Assembly: GCF_000284095.1 (NCBI RefSeq)
Contig: NC_017068.1
Coordinates: 2,728,001-2,792,000 of the forward strand
Direction: 5' to 3'
Origin: Selenomonas ruminantium subsp. lactilytica TAM6421
GTDB lineage: Bacteria; Bacillota; Negativicutes; Selenomonadales; Selenomonadaceae
DNA: 64,000 nucleotides
The position numbers and the translations under genes were made by a program. Below the pieces are notes generated by a model that ran no database searches, was not told the origin of the DNA, and saw only the letters and a program-made list of their open reading frames with translations. Within the stretch, counting starts at the first letter, position 1. Each line of letters opens with the position of its first letter. Below are positions 36,361 to 44,010 of the stretch, one piece after another.

Positions 36361-36549
36361 GGCGGTGGGAATACTTTTCCGCCGCTGCACTAAATGACCC
36401 GCCAGCAGAAGTACGCATCTTCCAGTAACCTGCGCCGGGCAAGTCCGGCGGCGCGTCCATCAACGAAGCATCCAGCACATGCTGTTTGCGGGCCAGCCTT
36501 CACTTCGTTCAGGCAGTCGTTCCGCCGGCGAAAAAGCATCCCCACCGCC
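36361..36549 (-). repeat. MITE-like element, copy 1 (inverted relative to copy 2)
   Basis: 189 bp bounded by imperfect inverted ends GGCGGTGGGAATACTTTTCC and its counterpart at 36525-36549. Read on the minus strand it aligns with the element at 38388-38568: shared CGACTGCCTGA, GAAGGC-GGCCCG and a hairpin block GACGCGCCGCCGG-CTTGCCCGGCGC with one variable base. No ORF of note. It directly abuts the left side of the IS element. Confidence 0.65.
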
Positions 36550-36601
36550 ACCCGAGGCCACTGAAAAACTATCCATTTCATACGACTGGCAAGTTATCCA
36601 C

Positions 36602-36652
36602 AAAAAAAATCGTCGCAGAATGATATTTTTATCATCATTCTGCGACGATTTT
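36602..36652 (-). terminator. Terminator of the IS1182-family transposase
   Basis: Perfect 19-bp stem (36606-36624 with 36634-36652; arms start AAAATCGTCGCAG) followed on the minus strand by eight T. It sits 25 bp after the transposase stop, within the IS. Confidence 0.85.
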
Positions 36653-36677
36653 GTATATCTCCCCCGTTATTAGGGCT

Positions 36678-38153
36678 TTATTTCTCCATCATTTTCACAA
36701 TTCGTTTCATATTTGTTACAAAAAGCGTTAGGGCTCCTTGTAATTCCATACCAATCAGGCCTGCGGATGACGCTATGTCATACCCATGCCTGTGTTTAAT
36801 CTCACTATTTTTAGCTTCTATCATATAACGCTTTCTAGCCTGTTCCTTAAAATATTCTGTTTCCTGAAACTCCTGTTGTTTCTTGTGTAAATCGCATTTT
36901 ATCGTAACGGAATAAATCTTGCTTTTGGCACCTTCTTTATAACAGGTTCCACAATGTGGGCATTGCTTACATTTCTCAATGTCAAAATAATAGCTCATTC
37001 TTTGATTTGTTCTATTGTTTTTGCGTCCAGTTCTTGCTTTGCGGATGGCCATATGCCCTTCAGGGCATACGAACATTCCCGCATCCTTGTTGAAAGAAAA
37101 ACCATTGCTGCCTTCAACACGGGAGCCGTTGGATATAACAGGATTCAATTTGGCAATCAGTTCAAAGGATTTTTCTGGCGCATCTTTCGATTCAGCAAAT
37201 TTAAGATTTTCTTTGCCGGAGTATGCGGTATCACCGATGACACTCTGCACTTCCAGTCCGGCTGCTCTGGTTTTTTCAACTAATGTTCTTAATTGTTCCC
37301 CGTCACTGCGCTCGCCACTGGTTACTACTGCAGCTGTAATCAGCCGTTCATCGGTCATGGCAATATGTGTCTTATAGCCAAAGAAGGATGTATCTGCTGT
37401 TTTATGCCCGATTCGGGCGTCCTCATCTTTGGAAGTGGCCAAATGTTCTGCATGGTCTTCGACCGTTTCTTTGAGCAAGTTCAGCCTCTCCTGTATGGCA
37501 GGCATTTCTGCCATCTGGCTGTCATTTTCTATTGTATTGATTAACTGTCGGCAATATTCCAGCGCATCCACCAGTGAGCCATTTTCTACTTTCTTGGGAA
37601 ACCTTTCTTTCTTTTGGGGAGAATCTGTCTGGTAAACCGTCTTGCGCAATAGCTTGGCTTGTTCCAACAACCGCTCATAGGCAGATTTCTGGTTATAGCG
37701 AGCCTTAGTATGCGTAGCATCTACAATAATTCGTTTGCTCTTGATTACTTTGTTCTCCAAAGCAATTTGGATACTTTTCTTGAGTAACAAATCCAGAATA
37801 TTCTCATCTTGTAAGCGGAGTTTACGAAATTTGGTTAAGGTAGAAGGGTGGATTACTTCATCTTCAGGGCGGAGTCCCAGAAAATATTTAAATGACATAT
37901 CATATCGGCTACGTTCAACTAAATCGGAATCCGACATATTGTAGATAACCTTTAACAGCAGATATTTGAACAGCATTATGGGAGAAAGAGCATTACGGCC
38001 ATTATCCAGGCAATATTTATGCTCCAGTTCATCTTGAATGAAAGAAAAATCTACAAGCGTATTAAATTTTCGCAGAAAATGATTTTTGGGAATGAGACGA
38101 TCATAGATGGCTGTAAATTCACTAAGCTTGAGTTGCTGGCTATTCCGTAACAT
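36678..38153 (-). CDS. IS1182-family DDE transposase
   Basis: 491 residues, full length and without frameshift. N-terminal DUF772-type domain (LDNGRNALSPIMLFKYLLLK, MSFKYFLGLRPEDEVIHPST), then the DDE domain: RIIVDATHT (first Asp), SVIGDTAYSG (second Asp) and RYMIEAKNSEIKHRHGY (Glu). A Cys cluster CKQCPHCGTCYK lies in the family's zinc-ribbon-like insertion. GGAGG is six bases before the ATG. It drives transposition of the surrounding element. Confidence 0.95.
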   Translation of the reverse strand: MLRNSQQLKLSEFTAIYDRLIPKNHFLRKFNTLVDFSFIQDELEHKYCLDNGRNALSPIMLFKYLLLKVIYNMSDSDLVERSRYDMSFKYFLGLRPEDEVIHPSTLTKFRKLRLQDENILDLLLKKSIQIALENKVIKSKRIIVDATHTKARYNQKSAYERLLEQAKLLRKTVYQTDSPQKKERFPKKVENGSLVDALEYCRQLINTIENDSQMAEMPAIQERLNLLKETVEDHAEHLATSKDEDARIGHKTADTSFFGYKTHIAMTDERLITAAVVTSGERSDGEQLRTLVEKTRAAGLEVQSVIGDTAYSGKENLKFAESKDAPEKSFELIAKLNPVISNGSRVEGSNGFSFNKDAGMFVCPEGHMAIRKARTGRKNNRTNQRMSYYFDIEKCKQCPHCGTCYKEGAKSKIYSVTIKCDLHKKQQEFQETEYFKEQARKRYMIEAKNSEIKHRHGYDIASSAGLIGMELQGALTLFVTNMKRIVKMMEK

Positions 38154-38180
38154 GTTGAACCTCCAAGTGTTGATGGCTCC

Positions 38181-38210
38181 ATTATACTAGAAACCGTGGA
38201 TGAATGCGAA
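38181..38210 (-). promoter_or_regulatory. Transposase promoter inside the IS
   Basis: Minus strand: -10 TATAAT (38181-38186) and -35-like TTCGCA (38205-38210), 18-bp spacer. The -35 lies in the loop region of the subterminal hairpin (about 38192-38232), which would form only in RNA reading in from outside. Confidence 0.5.
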
Positions 38211-38387
38211 TTTCATCACATCCATCCACGGTTATCGTTATATATAGACTTTTTCAGTGGCCTCCCGCCACCCAGAGTTACGTTTGTCAATGCTGCTATG
38301 TTTCGGCTGGAGGATACAAGCACATCGATGTTCTTGTTACAGGAGAAACGGTTCGTGCCGATTGCCAAAAACGTGGCTGGGGCGAAC

Positions 38388-38568
38388 GGGGGAGTGCTTT
38401 TTCTGTGGGAGCGACTGCCTGAGCGCCAGCGAAGGCCGGCCCGAGGCAGGCAGTTACCAGAAAGCACGCTGAAAGACGCGCCGCCGGTCTTGCCCGGCGC
38501 CATCTGGCTAAACAGCTCTAAAATTGCCGAGAGGGTCGTTTTAGCGGAAACAGAAAAAGTACTCCCCC
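38388..38568 (+). repeat. MITE-like element, copy 2, with 19-bp terminal inverted repeats
   Basis: 181 bp with ends GGGGGAGTGCTTTTTCTGT (38388-38406) and ACAGAAAAAGTACTCCCCC (38550-38568), complementary except one base. Internally it has hairpin blocks CTGCCTG/CAGGCAG and GCGCCG/CGGCGC. No convincing ORF. It is homologous to 36361-36549 in the opposite orientation. A 12-bp direct repeat GTTTGTCAATGC also occurs outside both copies (36315-36326 and 38282-38293). Confidence 0.7.
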
Positions 38569-38627
38569 GTGAACCCCGGACTGCACATGAACGGGATAAT
38601 ATTCAGTACGTACTGACCAATAAACTT

Positions 38628-38678
38628 TATATACAGAAACGTCCGTTGACAAAATGCCAACGGACGTTTCTGTATATA
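38628..38678. terminator. Perfect 21-bp hairpin downstream of panB
   Basis: Arms 38628-38648 and 38658-38678 are perfectly complementary (TATATACAGAAACGTCCG...), loop ACAAAATGC. It lies 22 bp beyond the panB stop. On the minus strand the stem is followed by AAGTTTATT rather than a clean U tract, so it may act as a terminator or a 3' stabiliser. A 12-bp palindrome CAGTACGTACTG lies just beyond it (about 38604-38615). Confidence 0.55.
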
Positions 38679-38699
38679 TGAAAATTTTTCACAAACGGC

Positions 38700-39527
38700 T
38701 CAATAGAGCTTATTCAGCACATCCTCATCCATCTTGAAGGTATGTTCCGGCGCGGGGAATGTTCCCTCCTGCACCTCCTTGACATAAGCGGCAAACGCTT
38801 CCTTCATCTGGGCGCCGAGTTCGGCGAAATGCTTGGCGAATTTCGGTGTGTAGTCGGAGAACAGCCCCAGCATATCCTGATACACGAGAATCTGCCCGTC
38901 ACAGCCGGCCCCGGCCCCAATGCCGATAGTCGGAATGGAAAGCTTATCCGTGATCAGCTGGGCCAGCGGCGCCGGAATGCACTCCAGCGTCAGCGCAAAA
39001 GCCCCGGCCTTTTCAATGGCCAGCGCATCCTCAATGAGCTTCTTGGCCGCTTCCTCGCTCTTGCCCTGAATGCGGTTGCCCCCCAAGGCATTGACCGACT
39101 GCGGCGTCAGCCCCAAATGCGCCACCACGGGAATCCCGGCATCAGTGATGGCCTTGATCTGCGGGCAGACAGCGGCACCGCCCTCCAGCTTCACCGCATT
39201 GGCCCGGCCTTCCTTCATGAGACGGCCCGCATTCATCACGGCCTGCTCCACAGAAACCTGATAGGACATAAAGGGCATATCGATGACCACCATGGTATTA
39301 TGGCAGGCTCGGGCCACGGAACGGCCATAGGTGATCATATCCTCCATGGTCACCGACAGGGTATCCGGCAGCCCCAGCATCACATTGCCCAGGGAATCAC
39401 CAACCAGGATGGCATTGATACCTGCGGCCTCCTCCAATTTTGCCGTGGAATAATCATAGCAGGTCAGCATGGAGATCTTCTCTCCATTGGCTTTCATCTT
39501 GGCAAAGGTTGCTACTGTGTTTTTCAT
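38700..39527 (-). CDS. panB: 3-methyl-2-oxobutanoate hydroxymethyltransferase PanB
   Basis: 275 residues; makes ketopantoate from ketoisovalerate for pantothenate/CoA. Family blocks [30 protein letters not shown] (metal site), [18 protein letters not shown]-type [12 protein letters not shown] and [20 protein letters not shown] are present. It overlaps the upstream DUF2520 gene by 4 bp. No panC or panD follows in the window; instead there is a hairpin, the MITE-like repeat and the IS. Confidence 0.96.
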   Translation of the reverse strand: MKNTVATFAKMKANGEKISMLTCYDYSTAKLEEAAGINAILVGDSLGNVMLGLPDTLSVTMEDMITYGRSVARACHNTMVVIDMPFMSYQVSVEQAVMNAGRLMKEGRANAVKLEGGAAVCPQIKAITDAGIPVVAHLGLTPQSVNALGGNRIQGKSEEAAKKLIEDALAIEKAGAFALTLECIPAPLAQLITDKLSIPTIGIGAGAGCDGQILVYQDMLGLFSDYTPKFAKHFAELGAQMKEAFAAYVKEVQEGTFPAPEHTFKMDEDVLNKLY

Positions 39528-40393
39528 GCAAATCTTCCTTTCAAGTCAGCTGATTGTATATACTCCTTGATGGAAGAGTAATCCCGTGCCGGATGCTTGC
39601 TTTGGGCTGTCATGAGCAGTTCCTGCGCCAACAGGCTGTAGAGCTTTGCCTGCGAAGGGGAAAGGCAGGCCAGATGCTTCCGGATCGTGCCCAGATCCCC
39701 CCGCTCCACCGGGCCGGTCAATGCTGCCACCATACCATCATGCATGATATGGCCGGCATTGCCGCCGAAAAGCGGTTTCAAGGCCCGTTCTGCCTCGTCT
39801 GCGGCAAAGCCGCATTCCATCAGCAGCTTTTGGCTCAGGGAAAGCAGGGCAATCACATAATTGCTGGCCAGCGCTGCGGCGCAGTGGTATTTGACCTTGG
39901 TTTCCGGCTTGATGACCTTGACCTTGAGATCCAGACTGCGCAGCCACGTTTCCATAAAGGCAAGCTTCTCCCCCGAGCCTTCCAGCGCAAAAAAAACATC
40001 CGCCAGTTCCTCGTAAGCATGATACTTATCGCTTACGGCGAACAGCGGATGAACGGAAAAGCCGGTGGCTCCATATTGCTCGATATCGGGGAACGCCGCC
40101 TCGGTGGTCAGCGCGCCACTGCAATGACAAAAAATCTTATTTTGAATCTTCTCGGAACGGAGCTTCTCATAACAAGTACGAATCGCCCCGTCCGGCAGCG
40201 TGAGAAAAAGCGCATCGCTTGCGGATAGCAGGTCGCGTTCGTTTGCAAAGACACGCGCCTGTGTAAAATCTGCTGCTTCTTTTGCCGATTGAATGCTGCG
40301 GCTGTAATAGCCTGTAACTTCAACACCATGCATGCGGAAATATTTTCCCAGCGTAAAGCCGACCTTGCCGGCTCCAATAAAACCAATCTTCAT
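39524..40393 (-). CDS. Rossmann-fold DUF2520 protein, possible ketopantoate reductase
   Basis: 289 residues: N-terminal NAD(P)-binding [16 protein letters not shown], then [31 protein letters not shown] and the helical DUF2520 C-terminal domain ([38 protein letters not shown]). The general fold is that of 6-phosphogluconate/ketopantoate reductases. Its 4-bp overlap with panB makes a role in reducing ketopantoate plausible, but this is inference from context. GAGGTG precedes the ATG. Confidence 0.8.
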   Translation of the reverse strand: MKIGFIGAGKVGFTLGKYFRMHGVEVTGYYSRSIQSAKEAADFTQARVFANERDLLSASDALFLTLPDGAIRTCYEKLRSEKIQNKIFCHCSGALTTEAAFPDIEQYGATGFSVHPLFAVSDKYHAYEELADVFFALEGSGEKLAFMETWLRSLDLKVKVIKPETKVKYHCAAALASNYVIALLSLSQKLLMECGFAADEAERALKPLFGGNAGHIMHDGMVAALTGPVERGDLGTIRKHLACLSPSQAKLYSLLAQELLMTAQSKHPARDYSSIKEYIQSADLKGRFA

Positions 40394-40477
40394 CGCATCA
40401 CCTCATTTAGAAGATGCGCTTTCCGATTCAAAAAAGATAAGTACAGTTTCCTCACGGAATACCGTCCATCGAAAATT

Positions 40478-40506
40478 ATTGTAGCACAAGAAAGGACTCT
40501 CTGCAA
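40478..40506 (-). promoter_or_regulatory. Promoter for the DUF2520-panB operon
   Basis: Minus strand: -35 TTGCAG (40501-40506), 17-bp spacer, -10 TACAAT (40478-40483). It overlaps the alr terminator hairpin, so transcription from alr and from this promoter may interfere. Confidence 0.55.
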
Positions 40507-40517
40507 TGCGAGAGTCC
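40488..40517 (-). terminator. Intrinsic terminator after alr
   Basis: Minus-strand stem GGACTCTC / GAGAGTCC with an 8-nt loop, followed by TTTCTTGT; 17 bp past the alr stop. Confidence 0.7.
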
Positions 40518-40533
40518 ATATCTGTCCTGTATC

Positions 40534-41646
40534 TTATTTATAAACGCGCGGTATGCGCGGCCCAATCAGGCAGGGCACTTCATAATTGATGGTCTGTCCC
40601 CAGCCGGCCACTTCATCGATGGTCAGTTCCGGCGTGCCAAAGAGGATGGCTTCATCGCCGATTTTCACATCGGGGATATCCGTCACATCCACCATCATCT
40701 GGTCCATGCAGCCGCCCCCCACAAAGGGAGCTTTCGCGCCGTGGATCATGACATGGCCATACTTGGTGTAGAGCCGCAGATAACCGTCGGCATAGCCCAG
40801 AGGCAGCGTGGCAATGCGGCTTTCCCGTGCCGCCGTGAACTTGCGGCCATAGCCGATGCTCTCCCCCACCTGCAAGGTCTTCACCCAGGTGATCTTAGCC
40901 TTCAAGGTCATCACCGGCTGCAGGTCGATGGGATGGGTAACCTCCTCCGAGGGCCAGAGGCCGTATTGGATAATGCCTGCCCGCACCATATCAAAATGGG
41001 CTTCGGGAATTTCCAGAATGGCCGCCGACTCAGCGATATGGCGGAGAGAGAGCTTCACGCCCTGTGCTTCCACAGCGGCAACGGCTTCCTTGAAGGCCGC
41101 CAGCTGCTGTTTCGTATAAGTCTTATCCTTGAGGTCAGCCGTAGCAAAATGGGAGAACATGCCCTCGATAACCAGCCCCGGCAGCTGCTTGATCTCTGCG
41201 GCCAAAGCGCCGATTTCCTCCTTGCGCACGCCGATGCGCCCCATGCCCGTGTCCACCTTCAGATGGACCTTGACCTGCTTGCCCTGAGCCTGTGCCGCTG
41301 CCGAGAGGGCCTTGGCCAATCCCAGCTCACAAACCACCTGGGTGATATCATAGTCCACCACTTCGCCCGCATCCTTGGGATCGATCAGTCCCAAAACGAG
41401 AATAGGCGTGGTAAACCCGGCCTGCCGCAGTTCGATGGCCTCGGAAAGAGCCGCCACGGCGAAGTATTCTGCCCCTTCTTCCAGAGCCACGCGGGCTGCC
41501 ACTGTCGCCCCATGACCATAGGCATTAGCCTTGATGACGGCGCACATCTTGACGCCCTCCGCCAGCTGTTTTTTGATCTCTCTATAGTTATGACGCAACG
41601 CCTGTAAATTGATTTCGGCCCAGGCCGGACGATTCGGCATGTTCAT
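40534..41646 (-). CDS. alr: Alanine racemase Alr
   Basis: 370-residue PLP enzyme supplying D-alanine for peptidoglycan. PLP lysine in CAVIKANAYGHG, catalytic Tyr near SIGYGRKF, and C-terminal GGGCMDQMMVDVTDIPDV are diagnostic. Two ATGs (41646 and 41640) are possible; the second has better spacing to GGAAG. It has a good promoter (41689-41717) shared as divergent region with the NusG-II gene and a terminator downstream, so it is likely monocistronic. Confidence 0.96.
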   Translation of the reverse strand: MNMPNRPAWAEINLQALRHNYREIKKQLAEGVKMCAVIKANAYGHGATVAARVALEEGAEYFAVAALSEAIELRQAGFTTPILVLGLIDPKDAGEVVDYDITQVVCELGLAKALSAAAQAQGKQVKVHLKVDTGMGRIGVRKEEIGALAAEIKQLPGLVIEGMFSHFATADLKDKTYTKQQLAAFKEAVAAVEAQGVKLSLRHIAESAAILEIPEAHFDMVRAGIIQYGLWPSEEVTHPIDLQPVMTLKAKITWVKTLQVGESIGYGRKFTAARESRIATLPLGYADGYLRLYTKYGHVMIHGAKAPFVGGGCMDQMMVDVTDIPDVKIGDEAILFGTPELTIDEVAGWGQTINYEVPCLIGPRIPRVYK

Positions 41647-41688
41647 CGCTTCCTTCTTCTCTTACATATATTGTCAAATTGCCTTTTA

Positions 41689-41717
41689 AGTATAGCAAAA
41701 GCGTTATATAATGTAAA
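41689..41717 (-). promoter_or_regulatory. Promoter of alr
   Basis: Minus strand: -35 TTTACA (41712-41717), 17-bp spacer, -10 TATACT (41689-41694). The divergent NusG-II gene begins at 41719, so its promoter must overlap. Confidence 0.7.
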
Positions 41718-41718
41718 C

Positions 41719-42087
41719 ATGAAGAAAATGCTGAAAAAAGCGGATATTGTGCTGATTGCCCTGCTTATCCTGCTGTCCCTGCTGCCTCTGCTGACCTTTG
41801 GCCGGCCGACGGCGGCAGTCTATGCCGAAATCCGACAGGACGGTAAGATCCTGGAACAGATTCCCCTGACCGGTCATATTGGCAGCCGGGAGATTCCCGT
41901 GACCTTTCCCCATGATGGCCGGGAGGAACACAATCTCATCCGCGTCGAGAATGAAAAAATCGCCATCATCGAAGCCGACTGCCCTGACAAAATCTGCGTG
42001 CAGACAGGCGCCATCAGCCGCCCTGGGGAGACAATCGCCTGCCTGCCCCATAAACTCATAATCGAAATCAAGGAATACAACAAGTGA
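41719..42087 (+). CDS. NusG domain II-containing membrane-anchored protein
   Basis: 122 residues: membrane anchor (ADIVLIALLILLSLLPLLTF) and an extracytoplasmic NusG-II-like domain with CPDKICVQTGAISRPGETIACLPHKL, noted here by its pieces DCPDKICVQTGAI and GETIACLPHKLII, which hold three conserved Cys. The ATG at 41719 is chosen because the anchor follows it; no good ribosome-binding site is visible. It is coupled to the next gene (TGATG). Such genes accompany Gx transporters in Firmicutes; function is unknown, possibly redox or flavin related. Confidence 0.85.
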   Translation: MKKMLKKADIVLIALLILLSLLPLLTFGRPTAAVYAEIRQDGKILEQIPLTGHIGSREIPVTFPHDGREEHNLIRVENEKIAIIEADCPDKICVQTGAISRPGETIACLPHKLIIEIKEYNK

Positions 42088-42584
42088 TGAACCTGCGTGA
42101 ACAACTCCATCTGGCCCTGCTTACAGCCATCTCCCTCGTGCTGTTTCTGGTGGAGGGCCTGATTCCCCTGCCCTTTATCGCCCCGGGCGCCAAATTAGGC
42201 CTGGCCAATATCGTCACGGTCTACGCCCTCTACACCCTGCCCCGGACGCGCGATACCCTTCTGCTGATCTACCTGCGCACCTTGCTGGCTGCTTTTTTCG
42301 GCGGCGGGCCGGCCATCTTCCTCTTCAGTATCGCGGGCGGGCTGCTGAGCCTCCTCTGCATGTGGCTGCTGAAACGGACCGGCCGGTTCTCCCTTCTGGG
42401 TGTCAGTGCCGCCGGCGGCTTTGCCCATCATCTGGGACAGCTATTCATGGCAGCCTATGCGGCCGACTCCCTGAATATCTTCCGCTATCTGCCTGTGCTG
42501 GGCCCCTGCGGGATTGTGACGGGGCTCATCATCGGCTGGCTGGCGGCAAAAATCTGCCATTTGGCTCCTGATAAGCATAGCTAA
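42084..42584 (+). CDS. Gx transporter family membrane protein
   Basis: 166 residues with five hydrophobic segments. FIAPGAKLGLANIVTVYALY and AAFFGGGPAIFLFSIAGGLL are hallmarks of the family often mislabelled heptaprenyl diphosphate synthase component I. It resembles ECF-type substrate-binding membrane proteins. Start may be GTG 42084 or ATG 42087; both overlap the previous stop. Its substrate is unknown. Confidence 0.85.
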   Translation: MMNLREQLHLALLTAISLVLFLVEGLIPLPFIAPGAKLGLANIVTVYALYTLPRTRDTLLLIYLRTLLAAFFGGGPAIFLFSIAGGLLSLLCMWLLKRTGRFSLLGVSAAGGFAHHLGQLFMAAYAADSLNIFRYLPVLGPCGIVTGLIIGWLAAKICHLAPDKHS

Positions 42585-42620
42585 AAAACCTTCCCTATGT
42601 TATACTAGAGAAGGTTTTCT
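42585..42620 (+). terminator. Intrinsic terminator after the Gx transporter gene
   Basis: AAAACCTTC (from about 42586) pairs with GAAGGTTTT (42609-42617), followed by CTATT. Short U tract, moderate strength. Confidence 0.6.
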
Positions 42621-42649
42621 ATTACTTATTTAGATTGGAGTTATGAAGT

Positions 42650-42979
42650 ATGGCTAAACAATACAAGAAACTGCAGAACAAACTGCATCCCAAGGCAACG
42701 AAAAAGGAAGAACCAAAATATAAGGAAGGCAAGGATTACCTGCTGCTGATCATGATCGGCATCACCTTTATCCTGACCTTCGTGGGCTGGGAAAACTTCC
42801 AGAACTATCAGCGGGCCATGTATTTCCTGCTGACCTTATCCCTGACGCTGACCTATCTCTACCGCCATGCCAATTTCAGCGAAAAGGTCAAAGCTTATAT
42901 CAACGCCGCCAGCCTGGGTTCCATCGGCATGGCTGTAGCGCTCTTCCTGCTCAACCTGTACTATGAATTCTTCGGCTGA
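42650..42979 (+). CDS. Small membrane protein of unknown function
   Basis: 109 residues: a basic N-terminus (KKLQNKLHPKATKKEEPKYK) and three predicted membrane helices (LLLIMIGITFILTFVGW, AMYFLLTLSLTLTYLY, LGSIGMAVALFLLNLYY). GGAG lies upstream of the ATG. Not recognised. Its last 19 bp overlap the 3' end of the convergent DUF951 gene. Confidence 0.75.
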   Translation: MAKQYKKLQNKLHPKATKKEEPKYKEGKDYLLLIMIGITFILTFVGWENFQNYQRAMYFLLTLSLTLTYLYRHANFSEKVKAYINAASLGSIGMAVALFLLNLYYEFFG

Positions 42980-43161
42980 TTCACCTTTCCCTTGACCATC
43001 TTCTCGAACTTGGTCCGGGGAATCAGAATAAGATGTCCGCATCCCTGGCATTTGAGCCGGAAATCCATGCCCGTCCGCAGGATTTCCCACTCAAAGCTGC
43101 CACAGGGGTGCTTCTTTTTCAGGCGGACAATGTCCCCCAGTTCGTAGGTTATTTTTTCCAT
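42961..43161 (-). CDS. DUF951 zinc-ribbon-like protein
   Basis: 66 residues: YELGDIVRLKKKHPCGSFEW, RTGMDFRLKCQGCGHLILIP. The pattern D-V-KKxHPCGxxxW followed by CxxC is the DUF951 family of Firmicutes, probably nucleic-acid binding. The ATG at 43161 is eight bases after AAAGGA; a longer start at 43167 adds two residues. It converges with and overlaps the small membrane protein gene. Confidence 0.9.
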   Translation of the reverse strand: MEKITYELGDIVRLKKKHPCGSFEWEILRTGMDFRLKCQGCGHLILIPRTKFEKMVKGKVNQPKNS

Positions 43162-43196
43162 GAACATATTCCTTTCTGCGAAACAATGAGGTGCTT

Positions 43197-43991
43197 ATGA
43201 AGGTTGCAGTGATCCAGATGCAGGTGGCTTTAGGCGAGCCGGAGCGAAATATCGCCACCCTCTACCGTCTGGCGGCAAAAGCCATGCAGCAGCGCCCTGA
43301 TGTGCTGCTGCTGCCGGAACTTTGGCGGCTGGGCTTCTATCCCAAACCTGTCCTTGACTACGCCGATGCCGATGGCCGGGAAACCCGCAAGGTGCTGGCC
43401 ACGATCTCCCAGAAATATCAGGTCAATGTGGTGGGCGGCACTGTGGCCAATGCCATTGGCGACAAGGTCTTCAACACCAGCTATATCTTCGACCGCACAG
43501 GACACATGACAGCCACCTATCATAAGACGCATCTGTTCTCCCCCAGCGGCGAGCACGAGGATTTCACCCCCGGCGACAGCCTTGTGACCTTCACCCTGGA
43601 CGGCATCAGATGCGGCATTCTGGTCTGCTATGACATCCGCTTCCCGGAAGCCGCCCGCAAGCTGGCGTTGGCGGGAATCCAGCTCCTGTTTCTCCCGGCG
43701 GCCTGGCCCCAAAAGCGGCTGATTCACTGGCAGACGCTCATCCGCGCCCGGGCCATCGAAAATCAGATCTTCGTGCTGGCCTGCAACGGCGCGGGGATTG
43801 ACGGCAGCGACCAGCAACTGGCCGGCCACTCCGCTATCATCGATCCCTGGGGCGAGATCCTGGCCGAAGCCGGCGAAGACGAGGAAATCCTGCAGGGCAA
43901 CCTGCGGCTGCTGATCCAGAATCAGATCAAAGATTCCATGGGTGTCTTCGGTGACAGACGTCCTGAACTTTACAAAAAAACTCCCAATTAA
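43197..43991 (+). CDS. Nitrilase-superfamily carbon-nitrogen hydrolase
   Basis: 264 residues. Catalytic triad: Glu in LLLPELWRLG, Lys in ATYHKTHLFSPSGE, Cys in GILVCYDIRFPEAARKL; WPQKRLIHWQTLIRARAIEN is conserved. Closest in pattern to the omega-amidase/2-oxosuccinamate amidase or YafV group. GAGG five bases before the ATG fixes the start. Divergent from DUF951 and ended by a bidirectional terminator shared with ychF. Confidence 0.9.
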   Translation: MKVAVIQMQVALGEPERNIATLYRLAAKAMQQRPDVLLLPELWRLGFYPKPVLDYADADGRETRKVLATISQKYQVNVVGGTVANAIGDKVFNTSYIFDRTGHMTATYHKTHLFSPSGEHEDFTPGDSLVTFTLDGIRCGILVCYDIRFPEAARKLALAGIQLLFLPAAWPQKRLIHWQTLIRARAIENQIFVLACNGAGIDGSDQQLAGHSAIIDPWGEILAEAGEDEEILQGNLRLLIQNQIKDSMGVFGDRRPELYKKTPN

Positions 43992-44002
43992 GGGAGTTTT
44001 TT
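43975..44002. terminator. Bidirectional terminator between hydrolase and ychF
   Basis: AAAAAACTCCC / GGGAGTTTTTT with a 6-nt loop. T-runs on both strands; it overlaps the hydrolase stop region and lies 9 bp past the ychF stop. Confidence 0.8.
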
Positions 44003-44010
44003 ATTATGTC

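Larger units (their letters stand above)
36554..38264 (-). mobile_element. IS1182-family insertion sequence, complete
   Basis: 1711 bp carrying one transposase gene. The ends are inverted: GAGGCCACTGAAAAA at 36554-36568 and TTTTTCAGTGGCCTC at 38250-38264, extending imperfectly through CTAT. Immediately outside each end is the same 9-bp sequence CCGCCACCC (36545-36553 and 38265-38273), which reads as a target-site duplication. Internal features are a terminator after the transposase and a subterminal hairpin (AACCGTGGATG/CATCCACGGTT, about 38192-38232) before its promoter. Intact ends and gene suggest recent insertion. Confidence 0.85.

Noticed and set aside
41679-41711. Strong plus-strand promoter giving leaderless NusG-II mRNA
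   Set aside because: TATAAT at 41706-41711 has no acceptable -35 at 16-18 bp. The same bases form a better minus-strand alr promoter.
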